Origin: Antennarius striatus
Taxonomy: Eukaryota; Chordata; Actinopteri; Lophiiformes; Antennariidae
Direction of reading: 5' to 3'
Length of the DNA stretch: 64,000 nt
Assembly (NCBI RefSeq): GCF_040054535.1
Contig: NC_090789.1
Location: 3,588,197-3,652,196, forward strand
Of this stretch, positions 1-14,794 are shown piece after piece. The notes beneath the pieces are model-generated. The model searched no databases and was not told where the DNA came from. It saw only the letters and a list, made by a program, of their open reading frames with translations. A program made the position numbers and the translations under genes. Position 1 is the stretch's first letter, and each line of letters starts with the position of its first letter.

Positions 1-409
1 GAGACTTTGACTTTGTGAGTAAAATCTTCCAGGTGTTTGTGTCTGTCCTGCTGTGATGAATTGGGTTGAGTTTGAAGGAACAACCAAACCTCACCTTTAA
101 CTGGTTCTGTTTGTTCCTCTATGGGGAAAAAATAGCAAAAAGGAAGCAGTTCTTATGGTATTTTCCACAGCAGAATTATGACTCTCAATATGACACATCC
201 CCTCTTCTCTGTTGTTTGTCCGTCTTCCTCTTGGTGTTCTGTCCCCACAGCTGAAGAACCTGGACTTTGAGGAGCTCCAGTTGCGCCTGACTGCCTTGGA
301 TCCCATGATGGAGCGGGAGATTGAGGAGCTCAGACAGCGATACACCGCCAAACGGCAGCCCATCCTGGATGCTATGGATGCCAAGAAGAGACGGCAACAG
401 AACTTCTGA
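1..409 (+). CDS. stk3: Serine/threonine kinase 3 (MST2), C-terminal SARAH-domain exons, partial
   Basis: Two coding pieces are visible. Bases 1-14 end an exon reading GDFDF, followed by a GTGAGT donor at 15. The last exon runs 251-409, opening after a CCACAG acceptor with LKNLDFEELQLRL and ending DAKKRRQQNF, then TGA. Together they form the C-terminal SARAH coiled-coil helix, through which MST kinases dimerise and bind SAV1 and RASSF proteins in the Hippo pathway. The tail RQRYTAKRQPILDAMDAKKR matches STK3 rather than STK4, which from memory has QKYQSKRQPILDAIEAKKR. The kinase domain lies outside the window to the left. The neighbour order (rida, erich5, rpl30 and so on) fits human 8q22 where STK3 lies. 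I am very sure of the family and fairly sure of the paralogue. Confidence 0.95.
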
Positions 410-2776
410 GCGCTCTTCTTTAGTCAACTTGTTTCTTCTGTCTGGGCAACCCCCCCCCCCTTTACCTTGATGTCTGACCCACCGAGTCAGCAGACCTTTT
501 TTTTTTTTTTGGAAGCCCACTGCTGTTCTGATTGACCACCAACCAGCTCGTAATGAAACCGGATGCTGCTTCTCCCGGGTGACAACCACTCGACTCTTGG
601 AATCGACACTCGTAGCCTTCTGTCTTAACACTAGATCCCATGTTTATCAGTTTAGATCTGATATTTTTTTCCAACAGATCATATAAAGTTGCTTGTGTGT
701 GACCTTTGAACTGTGGCCAACGAGAGGGCTGAGGCTCCACCATTCTGATTCGCAAAGTCTCAAAATAAATTGACCTCAAATGCAGAAATCCTCGGAGATT
801 GTCCACCAACACGTAAAGATGGCTGTCATCTGCAGCAGCAGCATTTTTCACTGGGTTGATGCCATGTGGTCGCTCTTCTTTTTTCACTTCTTTGTAAATA
901 TATATAAATATATATAACATAGAGCCTAGTTTGGAAATACGTGCGACTAAAAGCCGTGGAAGCTTTTCCTTGACCAAAGACAATCAAGATGAAATGGATA
1001 AAGTTGGAAATGCCTTAAAATATTTTTTCAAACTTAGCAATGTAATAAAACACGTGGAATAGTTAAATCGGTTTCTTATCATGTAGATGAGTTGGAAGAA
1101 GTCTGTAAAAAGGATAGACATTAGAATAAGCATGTAGTGGAGGTTTTTAATGTTGGATGCAAAAAAAAAAAATCTTAGTCTTAATTGTTTATCTGATTTT
1201 GTTGGTTTCAAGTATCTTCTGGTGCAGAGTATAGAGAGAGACTCTTAGTGCCTCGCAACAAACTGGTTTCACGTCATTCTCCAAACTCCCCCAGCACTCG
1301 ATGTGAATTTAAAATCTAAGCTTTTCTTTGATTCAATAATCTGATTTAAGTCAAACCGGGGTTTGTACCACAATTCATTCCAAACAGAAAAATATCTTCA
1401 TCATCATTCCTCAACACTGCCTGACCTCCAGTTTAATTGTGTTTTGCAATGATTCCACACTATCATTGAGTCACCACAGATCACACGATTACGTAAAAAT
1501 TTAAACCAGATGTAGATTCTTTTCTCCTTTGACAAGGTGTTGGAGGAAGTTACACTTCAGTGAAGACAAAATTACACAACTAGTCATTTAATGGTTTCAT
1601 GCTTGTAGGATCTAGTTAATGCATGATGTGTAGTTCAGTAAAACAGACCAATACCATAAACCAGCTCCTCGACTATTTTCTTAGAGCTGTTTCAGGACCA
1701 TCAAATTGCCCCAAATTTTTTTATGTTTCCTAATTATGCATTATCTGCTGTTTTTGATACTTTTTTTCCCCCACTTACTGAAGGTGCGGTGTTATTCATG
1801 AAGGACTGAGGATATGCTGTGTGTTTTTGACTCAACTTTAATTTTAACATCTAAAAGCTCCTAAGACAAAACCTTTGAGTACATTGATTGTCTGGCGTTA
1901 CATCTTTGGTGTCTCCATGGCAAATAGTAGATTGATGTAAATGCAGTTTTTTTTTTTCTGTCGACATTAATCTGTGGTTTTGCCAATAATGACGTTTTGA
2001 ATGAAAAATGACTTTACATGCATGTTGATACAGAATTTCTGCAGGTTGCTGTTACACATTAATGATAATATCCTGAGGGAGTGGCTTATTGTATACTGAT
2101 CCATCATTTTAACTCACCATAATCCAGAATTATAACTGTTACACCGTCTGATGGGCAACGGGATCACTTCGTAAACACCTGAAACTAAATAACGGTCAGG
2201 ACTATCTCAGCTTTTGTATGATCATATCTATCACACTTTTTTTTTTCTTCATGCATGCTAAATCTTTAGAATTTATGTCGTGAAAAATTTTCAAACAAAC
2301 CACTTTTAATTTATTTATTAAATGTGTTTTAAAAAGTTTTCTTTTTGTGACACTGGTTCAAATATGGTAGCTGATTTGGCTGTTAATAATTTTTGCCCTT
2401 TTGTCATAGATTATAAGTGACTTTAGAGTATGCATGTTAATGATCATGTTTGCTACTTAACTGTTGTATTTACACACATAATCGCTGTAGCTGTTCGACT
2501 TTCACAAAAAAAAACAACTATTTTCTTCACAATAAAAAGTCTAGTTTGAAATATGACCTGTTGGGGAATCTGCAGCATGTATTTATCTGGAATCACAATT
2601 TTTATCCAGTGCTACATGATTTTATTTTTATTTATTTGGTTTATTTCTACTAGATATATAATCATCAAAGTGGAATGTAAGCATTCATTTTAACATTTTC
2701 TTTTATTGTCTTTTATTTTGCCGTTTACTTTATTATGGTTTGAAAAGGTGCACGAAGTAATAAAAGTTACTAGCTA
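410..2776 (+). other. stk3 3' UTR and stk3-rida spacer
   Basis: There is no supportable coding exon here. AATAAA signals on the plus strand at 764-769, 1044-1049, 2531-2536 and 2759-2764 allow a short or long stk3 3' UTR. The AT-rich character runs unbroken to about 2765 and then gives way to a GC-richer promoter-like stretch, so the longest 3' UTR would end just before the rida promoter. Confidence 0.6.
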
Positions 2777-2942
2777 ACCGGAAGTGCCCTGGAATGTTTG
2801 ATCCCTCCCGACAGCTTCCGGTCTGACTTTACCGTATTTACTCTGATATGATACCTCACTGTTATTCCTCGGTCAGAGGTCATGTGACGTACGGTGGCTC
2901 GCGGGCAGCGACCGTCAGTCACGAATGTCGGAGGGGCGGGGC
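2777..2942 (+). promoter_or_regulatory. Probable rida promoter
   Basis: This is a GC-richer stretch upstream of the rida ATG at 3064. It has an ETS-type site ACCGGAAGTG at 2777-2786, a GTCATGTGAC E-box at 2879-2888 and an Sp/KLF box GGGGCGGGGC at 2933-2942. There is no clear TATA box at the expected place. The transcription start is inferred to lie between about 2950 and 3050. Confidence 0.5.
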
Positions 2943-3063
2943 TTATGCTATAATAAATTCACCTGGTAGACATTAGGAAAGGGGCGAAGGTCGAATTTAT
3001 AAAAGAGCAGAAGCGACTTTTTTTTAGCAGACAGAACAAATCTGTGACTCCTGCAGACACACG

Positions 3064-5966
3064 ATGGAAGCCATACAACGAAAAATCATCCATATATCGA
3101 AAACTCCTTACAGTCAGCAAATAAATAGGTAAGCAGTAAAATATTATAAGCATCTGTTTACTTCAGAAATAGAAAAGATGGAATTGCTCGCACGTTGAAA
3201 TATAAAAATGGATAGAAATTATTACTAATGTGGCTAAAAAATTGTCATTTGTTATGTTTTCTTATTAAGTTTACAGTACATACAGTTTCACAATTATAGG
3301 GGGCGTTCCTCTCGACTTGCAGATACTTTATGTGACGTCATCTGGAATTAAGTCAGATACCGGAAGTAGGGAAAAATAAATAGTCTCACTAAACTTTATG
3401 TATTTGTCTCCCATTTAATGGAGAGGAATCTTTCGATGTTCGGAAAATTCAAACCGGTTAAATTATTTATGCTTTTTTTTTTTTAATATTTATGTTTTTT
3501 AGTCGAACAAAATTGTTGATTTAGATTTGGGAATCCATCTTTGTTTATGTCAAGAGAATGATCTACTCACAAAGCTAAAAATTAAATTAAAGTCAAGATT
3601 GTTCAGTTAATGTTTGTTTTTGGAGTCTGTTAAAAATTATCTTCTGTTGACTTGATAATCCAACATAAAACGGACTGTAGCAACTTCAACTTTCAGACAG
3701 TCGTTGACTGAGTCTTACAAGAAGAAATAATAATTTCCACTAGAAATACAGCTGGTTGTAAATTAAAGATAATTTTCCTAAATTAAAATCTCCATGCAGA
3801 ATGTTCATTCGTGAGAAAAACGGGCTGTCATAGATGCATTGATATGCATGATCCAGGATGGAGTGTGACGGGCCAAGTGTGTGTGTTCTGTCTCGCCCTC
3901 AGCCAGGCAGTGGTTGTGGACAGAATGATGTACATCTCAGGTCAGCTGGGGATGGATATGGTGTCTAGTCAGCTGGTCGGTGGAGGAGTGGAGGCCCAGG
4001 CCAGGCAGGTGAGGTTCATGGGAGCAGGTGATGGTGGCAATGGTTTTTTTCTGCATTTTCAAAATGAATTTTGAAGTTGCAAATAGACTGAATCCAACCC
4101 AAGTGGAAATAAAACAAAATCAAAATGTTGACAGTGATTCATTGAAGTACTTTCTATGTAAAAATACTAACAATACATGTGAAAAAAATCCAACCATGAA
4201 AGATGAGACTAGATATTGATCCTTTCCTCTGTTCCCTCAGGCCCTCATCAATATGGGGAAAATCCTCAGAGCTGCTGGCTGTGACTACACCAATGGTTAG
4301 AACACAATGCTCTATCCCATAACTTAGATGATGGTTATGTCTTCTGTATGATTTGAATGTGCTAACATAAACTCTCTTTGGTTGCAGTGGTGAAGACAAC
4401 TGTGCTGCTTGCAGATATAAATGACTTTAACAGGGTGAACGAGGTTTACAAAACATGTAAGACTGCATCATTAATTTCCTTAACTTTCATTCTAGGAATT
4501 ACATCACAATTAGAAATAATAATAGTGTAATTTAATATTTAATACTGTAATTCACTTGTTATCCTTACTTTCTTCTGAATGTATAGAAGTCACCACCAGG
4601 GGGCGGTGTTTAACCAAATGTCAGATCAAGTTCAAAACTACAGTATTTGAATTTGATGCATTCTTCAAAAGTCAACATAAGAAGTCATTCACATTCTTCT
4701 AGCCTCAAGTGAACATTCAAAAATGGGAATGCAAAACGCAGTTATTCCAAAATCTGTTACTGATGGATATTGCGACAAAGTTCTGATATAATATTTACAC
4801 TTTCCATTCCATCATTACTTGCTTTAATGCCTCCTACATATTAAATGAAATCCATCCCATAATTTAATATCATGTTACAATCAAATGGCTCACACTCCAG
4901 CAGCCATGCGTGAATGAAGGCTGCACTGCCTTTCTCTGACACCATCTCAGCCCGACCTCTCCTCTATGAATGGGGCCTCTTCTCAAAGGCTGCTCAGTCT
5001 GGGCATTTCCTCCTGGATCACTACAGATGGCTGTAATGGAAGCTGCACAGCCCACTGAAGTGTAAACGGACACCGCTGTCCAAGCACACAGATGTAACAT
5101 AAACCTTTTTAGCGAGGCTTGCAGAGCGAGCTGTAGACTCTGGGTACAGACCTGCCTCTCACCCGTCTCTGCTCCACCCCAAACCACAGCCAGGGAACTC
5201 TCTCTGACCCTGAGGAAAAAACTATTATTTCATTATTATGTCATTATGTCAATATAAGATAAGCACATGTTGGTTTATGAGTGTATTACTTGCTTTTATT
5301 ACAGTAAACAAACAATTTATAATGTGTATGCTGTATTATTCTACAAAAAAATATTTTCTGACATTAATATACTCCTTAGTATTACCATACTTAAGGATAT
5401 ACTTTGCATATACTTTAATAATTAAAGTTTATGCATCAATAGAGAGCTAAATTGCGAAGGTGGTACAACCTGGTGTCTTCCTCATATGTTATTTTTAAAA
5501 TCCGATGTCGTTTTATTTCCAGTTTTCCTCAGGAACTTACCTGCCAGAGCAGCCTACCAGGTCGCTGCTTTACCCATAGTAAGAACCAAGTCAAACCTTT
5601 CTGCTATAATAAAACTGCAACAGGTTGTATTGCAATAACTTTGGTGGTGATTCCGTAACTTCTGTACCGTCATCAGGTCAAGTCAGGTCGGACTTTTTCA
5701 GTTCACTTCTTATTTTATAATCAAATGCATGCAAAGCTAAAGCCATCAAATTGTCAGGTGTGTTATAAATAAAGACTCCTAGAACCACAAGCCTGGCTGT
5801 GCTTTAGTGTAGTGTTGTCATCACTGGGTTCCACTCCCATGTGGTCCTCATGCTGCATCTATCTCCTCTTTCTCTGCAGGGTGGATTGGTGGAAATCGAG
5901 GCAGTCGCTGTTCTCGGCCCTCTGTCGGACTCACATCCAGCCAAACATTTTACAAACAAGTTGTAG
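3064..5966 (+). CDS. rida: Reactive intermediate imine deaminase A (RidA/HRSP12/UK114)
   Basis: There are six coding exons: 3064-3128, 3903-4008, 4241-4295, 4388-4456, 5523-5578 and 5880-5966. All have GT-AG borders and matching phases, giving 145 residues against 137 in human as I recall. RidA trimers hydrolyse reactive enamine/imine intermediates made by PLP enzymes. Family hallmarks seen are MYISGQLGMD, VVKTTVLLADINDFN, LPARAAYQVAALP and VEIEAVAVLGPL, which include the conserved Ser, Arg and Glu of the active site. The N-terminus is odd. After RKIIHISK the usual APxAIGPYSQ is replaced by TPYSQQINSQ: the small-residue/Ile-Gly part is missing, and the exon runs 15 bases past the place where the ancestral donor (after PY and the AG of Ser) should be. 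The C-terminus carries a lysine-rich extension, HPAKHFTNKL. The gene is tail-to-tail with erich5. Confidence 0.93.
4593..4606 (+). promoter_or_regulatory. CTCF-type core motif in rida intron 4
   Basis: CCACCAGGGGGCGG fits every position of the vertebrate CTCF core CCASYAGRKGGCRS. Binding is inferred from the motif only. Confidence 0.45.
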
Positions 5967-6115
5967 TCTAATCAATGACGCTATTGCTGCACAATTGAGA
6001 TATGGTTCTATTTTCAGACAATATTAAAGGCTAAAGACCCGAACAAGTTTCCATGGTAATAGGCATCTTCTTTCTGTGATCCATCATAGAAAATTACACA
6101 AGTTCAGCGCTCATA

Positions 6116-6121
6116 AATAAA
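6116..6121 (+). terminator. rida polyadenylation signal candidate
   Basis: AATAAA lies 150 bases after the rida stop codon. An ATTAAA at 6023-6028 is a nearer alternative. The erich5 3' UTR approaches from the other side, with ATTAAA-type signals on the minus strand near 6245 and 6892. Confidence 0.5.
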
Positions 6122-7116
6122 AAAAATATGAAGAACTCTGATCTTTGAATGATTATTCAACCCAAATCTCACTCATATGCAGCATATTCAGCCTACACTG
6201 AGATATTAAAACTGTGCATGTATTAAAAATTGTTTTTAAAATTGTCTTTAATATTTTTTAACAGTTCATAGGTTATTACAGATTTTTATTCCCAGAGATA
6301 AATCATGATACATCAGAACCAACAAAAAAGGGCTTCACTTGTACTTTTATCTTATGGTCATTGCAAACTTCACTGAAGTGGAAATAGAAAACTTTTTTTT
6401 AAACGCCACAGGTCAGGATTCTGTCATGTGTTACCCCTCATGGGAGGAGTGAGGGTTTGAGACTGACACTGAATTTGCATTCATTCTGATAAACTGATAA
6501 AATGTGCCTACTTATTTATATAAATGCATGTTTGCTCTGTTGTTTAAATGGACTCAGAGTTGCCCTTTCTCGCGATCGGGCTGCAGGTGGTAACTATCGC
6601 TAACTCTAATAACCAGAAATCCAACCAGGAGCTAACAGGAAGCCACATGTTTGACGAAGAAGACAAAAAGTTGTCTGTTTCCACATTGAAGTCAGCTTCA
6701 ATTTATATTCATTAAAAATATATTGGTAAAATCAAACCCTTCCACCTACAAAGATGAATACTTAAACAAGTAAAGTAATTTTGGCTTTGGTTTCCTTATT
6801 ATTATAATAATATATGTAATAGAAAAGTGCACAATGAACTTTGGAGTTCAAGCTAAAAACATAATGCTTCAGGAAATCTGTGACTTTAATTTTTTCCTAT
6901 GGGCCATAAATAGAAATTTCAAGTTATTGTGACATCCTCTGAAAATAAATGAAGTGCTGACTATGTACAGTAGAAATGGGAGGAAGAAGGCACAGTGACG
7001 ACTGGTGAACCCCGACTGAAGGCATCATCGCAGGGTCTACATCTTGGCAATGAGGCAAAGTCTTTCCAACACACCTTTACATCTTCTCACACCTGAGCTG
7101 TCCGCCATGTTGACGT

Positions 7117-10100
7117 TCACTCACTGGGAGCTGAAATCAAGAGCAGGGGAAACGTTCAGGACGTTTCAGGTGCATTATGGGACGTCATGTTAAAGCGTCA
7201 CTCACCTGGTGCCTCATCTGTTTTGGGTTCAGCCGCTGTGGTCTCTGCCTTTTCTGTAAGAAGAACAGGTGTTGTTTATGCCATGACAAAGTCACTTTTA
7301 TTTATGGTCTGTCAGAATGAATCATTTGCCTCAACTGGCTTTGAAATCTGTTTGGTACTCGACATGACTGCTGCAGTTCAGACGAGGAACCAGGTCAAAG
7401 ACACATACTATATGGATGCCAATAATCAATAATGGAAACTGTTCTGAGTTTGGAACAAGGGTCAACCTGCTCCACTGTTGAATTCCTGGATAGAACATTA
7501 TTAAAGCCGACTGAAGTGGCAGATCACATGACCTGTTAATGCTTTGATTCATGTCCTGGGAAGTTTGGTTTCACTTTTATTTCTTCTAATATTCATTTTC
7601 TCAGAGTCGCTCTATGGTGAGTATTTTGTTGATGCTGTCATGAGTTTCTAAGAAATTTTTACATTTGGGTGTTTTTGCTAAACAAGCTAGCATTGAAAAG
7701 AGAAAATAGACAAACAAATAACAACAATAATAATAATATACTGTAGATTAAACCACATTAATCATAAAATGTTAATTTATGACTAATGTGGTAATGGTGG
7801 CTCCCATTATGTGTAAGCATTTAGCTAACAGACTATACACCAATTAATTTTAAACACATAGAATTAGGGATCAAAAAATGTATCCCATAATCACAATCAA
7901 AAAAATAAGGGAAGTTCCTTTAGTAAATAAGCAAGTCCTACGTGAATAGAATTTTGTTTGCCTGACTTGTCTCAGCCTGAACTGGGGCGGACCAATCGCG
8001 TGGTGTCATTTCTTAACCACGCCCATTAATGGGTCTCCTCTGGGACCCGATTGGAGTAAAACTGCATTTTCAAAAGACAGGAAATACTAAACCGAGACCG
8101 AACCAAGTCGTCTTTGTCTTTATGGGAAACATGAAGTTGTATTTAAACGGCGCTTACCTGGTGTCGATTCCGGTTTGGGCTCTGAATCGGTCGCTTTTTC
8201 TGTTAAGGGAGAAACGACACATGGACTAACTGAACCATAATAATGTTGAATGTCTTACATGTCTTTTTCAATATCCAAGCACCACAAAATAGAATTCCCT
8301 TTAAATCATGTCAATTTTCATTTCCACAGCCCACTAGCAGCGGTGGAGGTGGATGAGTCGCCACTCTGCACATGTGAAACTCAATCCTGTCTCTTCATTG
8401 GCTGTGAATCGGAGGCTTCGCTCACGGCCGATGGACGGCCCATATATGTTGGCATGCTCTGGTTTCTCTGTGGACTCAGATTGCACCTTAATGAAACCGT
8501 GGTGACAACATGGTGTTGGCGACACACAGGCGCTGTATGCTGGGTAAACAAGGCTGCGGTTCAGGTGCTCAAACTGAGGATGAACCAAGTTGGACCCCAA
8601 AGCGGGTCAAGACTATTAAAGATGGCGGCCAAGCAGTACAGATTATTTATTTCTGTCGGGTGTTGCACATAAATCATTGTGATAAACCCACTTTCACAGG
8701 ATTCAGCGAATCAGAAGCTGATCCTGAATCAACTGATTGACAATCATAAATCAAGGCTTCAACTTTTAAATACATGACTTATAAATACATAAATGTGATC
8801 TCCCCATGATGTGTTTGTAAAAGGCCAACACCCGTGTCTGGGTGTTGTTGGATACTACCTGGTTACATGTCAGAGGGACTGTGTGGCGTCTAGGGAAAGA
8901 CGGAAGGGACATTTTGTACCTGGGTGCTGCAGCAACCTGCTTTCATCTGGTCACTATGCAGGAGGCCTCCCCTTCACAAGCAGTTCTCATGTTACAATTG
9001 TATGATTTGTCTAAGATGAGTTCCTCCTTATGCAAGAAGTGTGACAATTGCACTGCAACTCTTTGAAATGACCAGTTCCACAAATAAAAGTCATTGTTAT
9101 CTTGCATGCTTTCAGCCTCGCAAGAGCTGATCTGGTTTGTCACGTAGTGATCGAGATTATTTCAGAGGTAAAAATCGATAAAAAATATTGAAGAGTCTGT
9201 ATGAAAAAATGGGCAGCGACTCAAATATGTTAATTTCAATTGTCCCAAGGTGCGTCTAGCCTACCTTGTTCAGGAGCTGCAGCTGCAGGTTCTGAGGGGC
9301 CGCCGGTCGTCTCTGCAGCTGCTGGAGCTTCAGCAGGTGCTGGTGCTTCTGCAGACGGACTGGCTCCAGCGGGCGGAGGCTCCCCGCCTGTAGGTGGCGC
9401 TGCATCGGTGCTGTTTGCAGATGTCACAGCTGCAGCAGGTTCCTCTGCAGGCTGCACGTTGCTGCCCTGAGCAGATGTCTGGTCCGGAATAGTTTCACTG
9501 TCCTCGGCTATTTTTCCATTTTCATTGGCTGCTCCTGTCAGGAGTGGAGAAAATAAAAAGAATATTAAATCTACTTTATTTGATATACTTTATTCATTTA
9601 ATCACTGACGTCTCATCATCTAGCACAGCTGTCTTCATGTGTTTAAATTTATCTAAATAAAAGAATATGGATTGCAGTAAACACAACTATGGTAAATATT
9701 GGCTTTGGTTGCATTGCTTCCTCATTTCTTTGCGTCTGTGTCTCCTTGTGAGTTAGCAGGTGACTCACCTTGTTAGCGCTGCCATGCAACTCTGCAAACA
9801 ATTCTTGTGAAATTCTGCAGGTTTCATTTACAGAATGCACAGACATGAGATTCTTTTTTTTAATTTTATTTTATAACAGATCTGCTGTTAAACAAGAATC
9901 TCCAAACAAAGGGGCTCCTCGGGTTAAAAATCACTGTAACTACTGGACCAGGCAACACCACAACTTCAACCTGGACAGAAATCAGTAATAACTGTGTGAC
10001 ACCTCGACAAAAACAGTCATGAATGAACATGTGTTACTCTTAAAACTAAAAGGGAAACTGCAGATCATACGCTGCTGCTACTTGCCATGGATCATTCCGC

Positions 10101-11398
10101 AGGAAGTAGGACCCATCATAGGGAGACCTCCAGTGGCATGGGGGTTCACAAAGGTTTAATGATTGTGTGACCCGTTCTCAAGAAAGCTTTAACACAAAGC
10201 TCTCGGCACTGACATCACTTCCTTTTTGAGCTTTTTTTTCTGAAGAATTTGCACTCTAAGGATTCACATAGATCATATTGAGTGTTTGTATATTGAGATG
10301 TCTCTTTCCACATTTCTACATTCACTTATAGGGTCCCACTTAGTCAATTTTTATAGTTGTTTTTTCAGTTATTCTTTGAATTCTGTCAAGTAACGCTTCA
10401 GGTGACGAAACAGTCAAATTTCCTTTTGTAATTTTCAAAAAATAATTAATACTGTGAAAATAAAAATACCTTAAACAGCTAGTTTATGTAAATTACATTT
10501 CAGATTTCAGTATTAGTGAGGTACCTTGAACCTGCGACTAGTGTGCACCACGGCCGGGTCAATGCTGACCCACCACAACAAAGGAGTGTCCAAGGTGGCT
10601 TCTCTATTTCCTACTGAAACCATAGACTGACACTAAATCTACTTGCATGCCTCTGTCTCTAAGGGGGAACAGCGCCAGAACCCACTGTTAAACAATCACA
10701 ATAAACTTTCCCATCCTGTCTCTGTGAGCATTAAAGGGACATCAGATCCTGTACCCACAGAACTGACGATCATTAGCATATAAACTGTGTCCTGCTTATC
10801 CCAGCAGTCTTCCTCACATTAGAAATAAATGTATGACGTGGTGGACATCTTCAATGACAACATGTTGTAAGGCTATTTATAATATTAAGGTTTAAAAGTA
10901 TTTTGATGAGTACTTTTGACTTGAATACTCATTTTAGACTTAATCTGGATGGTGTTATAATTTTTAAAAAATGGATGTTTTGAGAGATTTAACATCCTTT
11001 AACTTTGTAAAGAGATTCCATGGACAGTACTTTTAAATGTAGACATAGATCAGTTTACTATACCGCAGAAACGGTACTGTAACTTCACTTGTGATTCATG
11101 AAACTTCAGTTAAAACTTATTTTTGGATAGGATATCGTTTCTTTCAATGCGCTATGGGCAATGTTATAATTTCCAGTCACCAATTCAAGACAATATTAAG
11201 CTTTTTGGTGTTTTAAAACTAATTTGACCTACGAAAACGAGCATTTTCAAAATGTTTCGATATCTATAAATTAAAGTTATCTTGCTTTGAATCGATGTGT
11301 GGATTACCTGTCGTGCTGGCTCCGTTGCTCTCCTCGGGTTTAGTGCTGGGTCGGGTCGTATCTACCGCTGAAGTTTGGGTACTGGTGGAGCATCCCAT
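7117..11398 (-). CDS. erich5: Glutamate-rich protein 5 (ERICH5/C8orf47-like)
   Basis: I assembled five coding exons on the minus strand: 11398-11308, 9534-9265, 8199-8158, 7253-7206 and 7130-7117. Every junction is phase 1 with GT-AG borders, and the sum is 465 nt (154 residues plus TGA). The protein begins MGCSTSTQT, a likely N-myristoylation and palmitoylation signal shared with mammalian ERICH5, which starts MGCSSS. Exon 2 encodes an Ala/Pro/Glu-rich disordered segment. Exons 3 and 4 encode two related modules, EKATDSEPKPESTP and EKAETTAAEPKTDEAP. The last exon adds only APSE. No known catalytic fold is present and its function is unknown. Position between rida and rpl30, and relative orientation, match human 8q22. 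The start is certain; the short exons rest on splice signals and phase, so an extra or skipped module is possible. Confidence 0.8.
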
Positions 11399-12455
11399 CC
11401 TGTCCTGTGCACATAGAGGTTTGGATGGTGGCAGTCTGTAGTTGAGTAAGTGTTTGAATAATCCCCTGGAGAAGAAAACAAGACGGACCTCTCGTTAAAT
11501 TCCTTTAGTCCCGTGCGTAATTGCGCGTCCTGGTTCCCAACAAAAAACGCGCTACTGCTGTTTGTGTCGTTGCTACAAGTCTCCAAGCAGGCGGACACAC
11601 AGGTGAAATGTAGGCTTCTGTTGTGTGCTGTAACTCAGGCTGTTCCCAGGAGGCTGGCGCTGGGACAAAAATACATTATTCAGTCAAGGGTTACCTATTG
11701 GGGCGGGGAAAGTGAACCTGTGGTGCATTTCTCATTTTACTCGCCAGTGAGTTAATTAAGTTACCGGGAAAGGTCACAAACACCTACTTAGAGGTAAATG
11801 TATTGAGGGAAAAAAAAGTGTGGCAACATATCACGATACAAAAATACGCAATTTCAATTGAAAGTCGTTTATTCGTCACAAAAGCACTTAATAATTAAGT
11901 ACCGGTTAAATGCTAATACGTTTACAAAAGTTAGCGCCATTAGACAGAGTTAGACTTTTACTTGAATAATTCGGTGTGATCAGTGCTATAACAGAAATGT
12001 AGTTAATTCCGTTTTTGGTCGCGTATGTTTGTGCAGTTAACAGTTCCTCTACCTGAGGATGGTTTAACATTTTATTTTTAATATATTATTTTATTCATTT
12101 GTAAAAGATATGTTTATGGGTTTGTGTATGCCAGGTTGTTTTCCTCGTAATACTCATTAAATATTGTTAATTTATTCTCATGCAGATCCACTGCGTTGAT
12201 TTGTGATCAGCGCAGCGCTCTAGTGCGCACTGCGCATGCTCAGGGACAGATAGCAGCGCAATGCACCATGGGACTTCCTTTCTCTCCGAGGCCATATTAG
12301 AGTTAACTCAAAGTAAGGCGAGCTCTGAGTTTTCACATGAAATAACCAGTAATATTCAAACATTTAAACATGTTGTTACCGTGTGGAAGTTAACGACAGT
12401 TTCCTCTTCCCCTCTTCTCGCTTTCAGGTTGGCCGGTTCGGACTAAACCGCAAAA
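11399..12455. promoter_or_regulatory. Divergent erich5/rpl30 promoter region
   Basis: The two genes are head to head. On the rpl30 side there is an NRF1-like TGCGCATGCT at 12231-12240. A pyrimidine tract CTTCCTTTCTCTCC at 12274-12287 looks like a 5'-TOP transcription start, as expected of ribosomal protein genes. A non-coding first exon (about 12274-12312, donor GTAAGG at 12313) joins an exon starting at 12428 after CTTTCAG. The rest of the interval is AT-rich and shows no gene. Confidence 0.6.
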
Positions 12456-14761
<2,306 letters not shown>

Positions 14762-14788
14762 AACTGTTTCCCCCGCCAGATTGTTTAA

Positions 14789-14794
14789 AATAAA
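14789..14794 (+). terminator. rpl30 polyadenylation signal
   Basis: AATAAA lies 28 bases after the stop codon. This gives a very short 3' UTR, as is normal for ribosomal protein mRNAs. Confidence 0.8.

Noticed and set aside
8390-8450. Minus-strand SEASDSQP-like stretch resembling erich5 exon 3
   Set aside because: No pyrimidine tract or donor in phase; similarity is short. At most a decayed duplicate exon.
9236-9470. Ala/Gly-rich plus-strand frame opposite erich5 exon 2
   Set aside because: Low-complexity shadow; the minus strand gives a spliced, in-phase protein.
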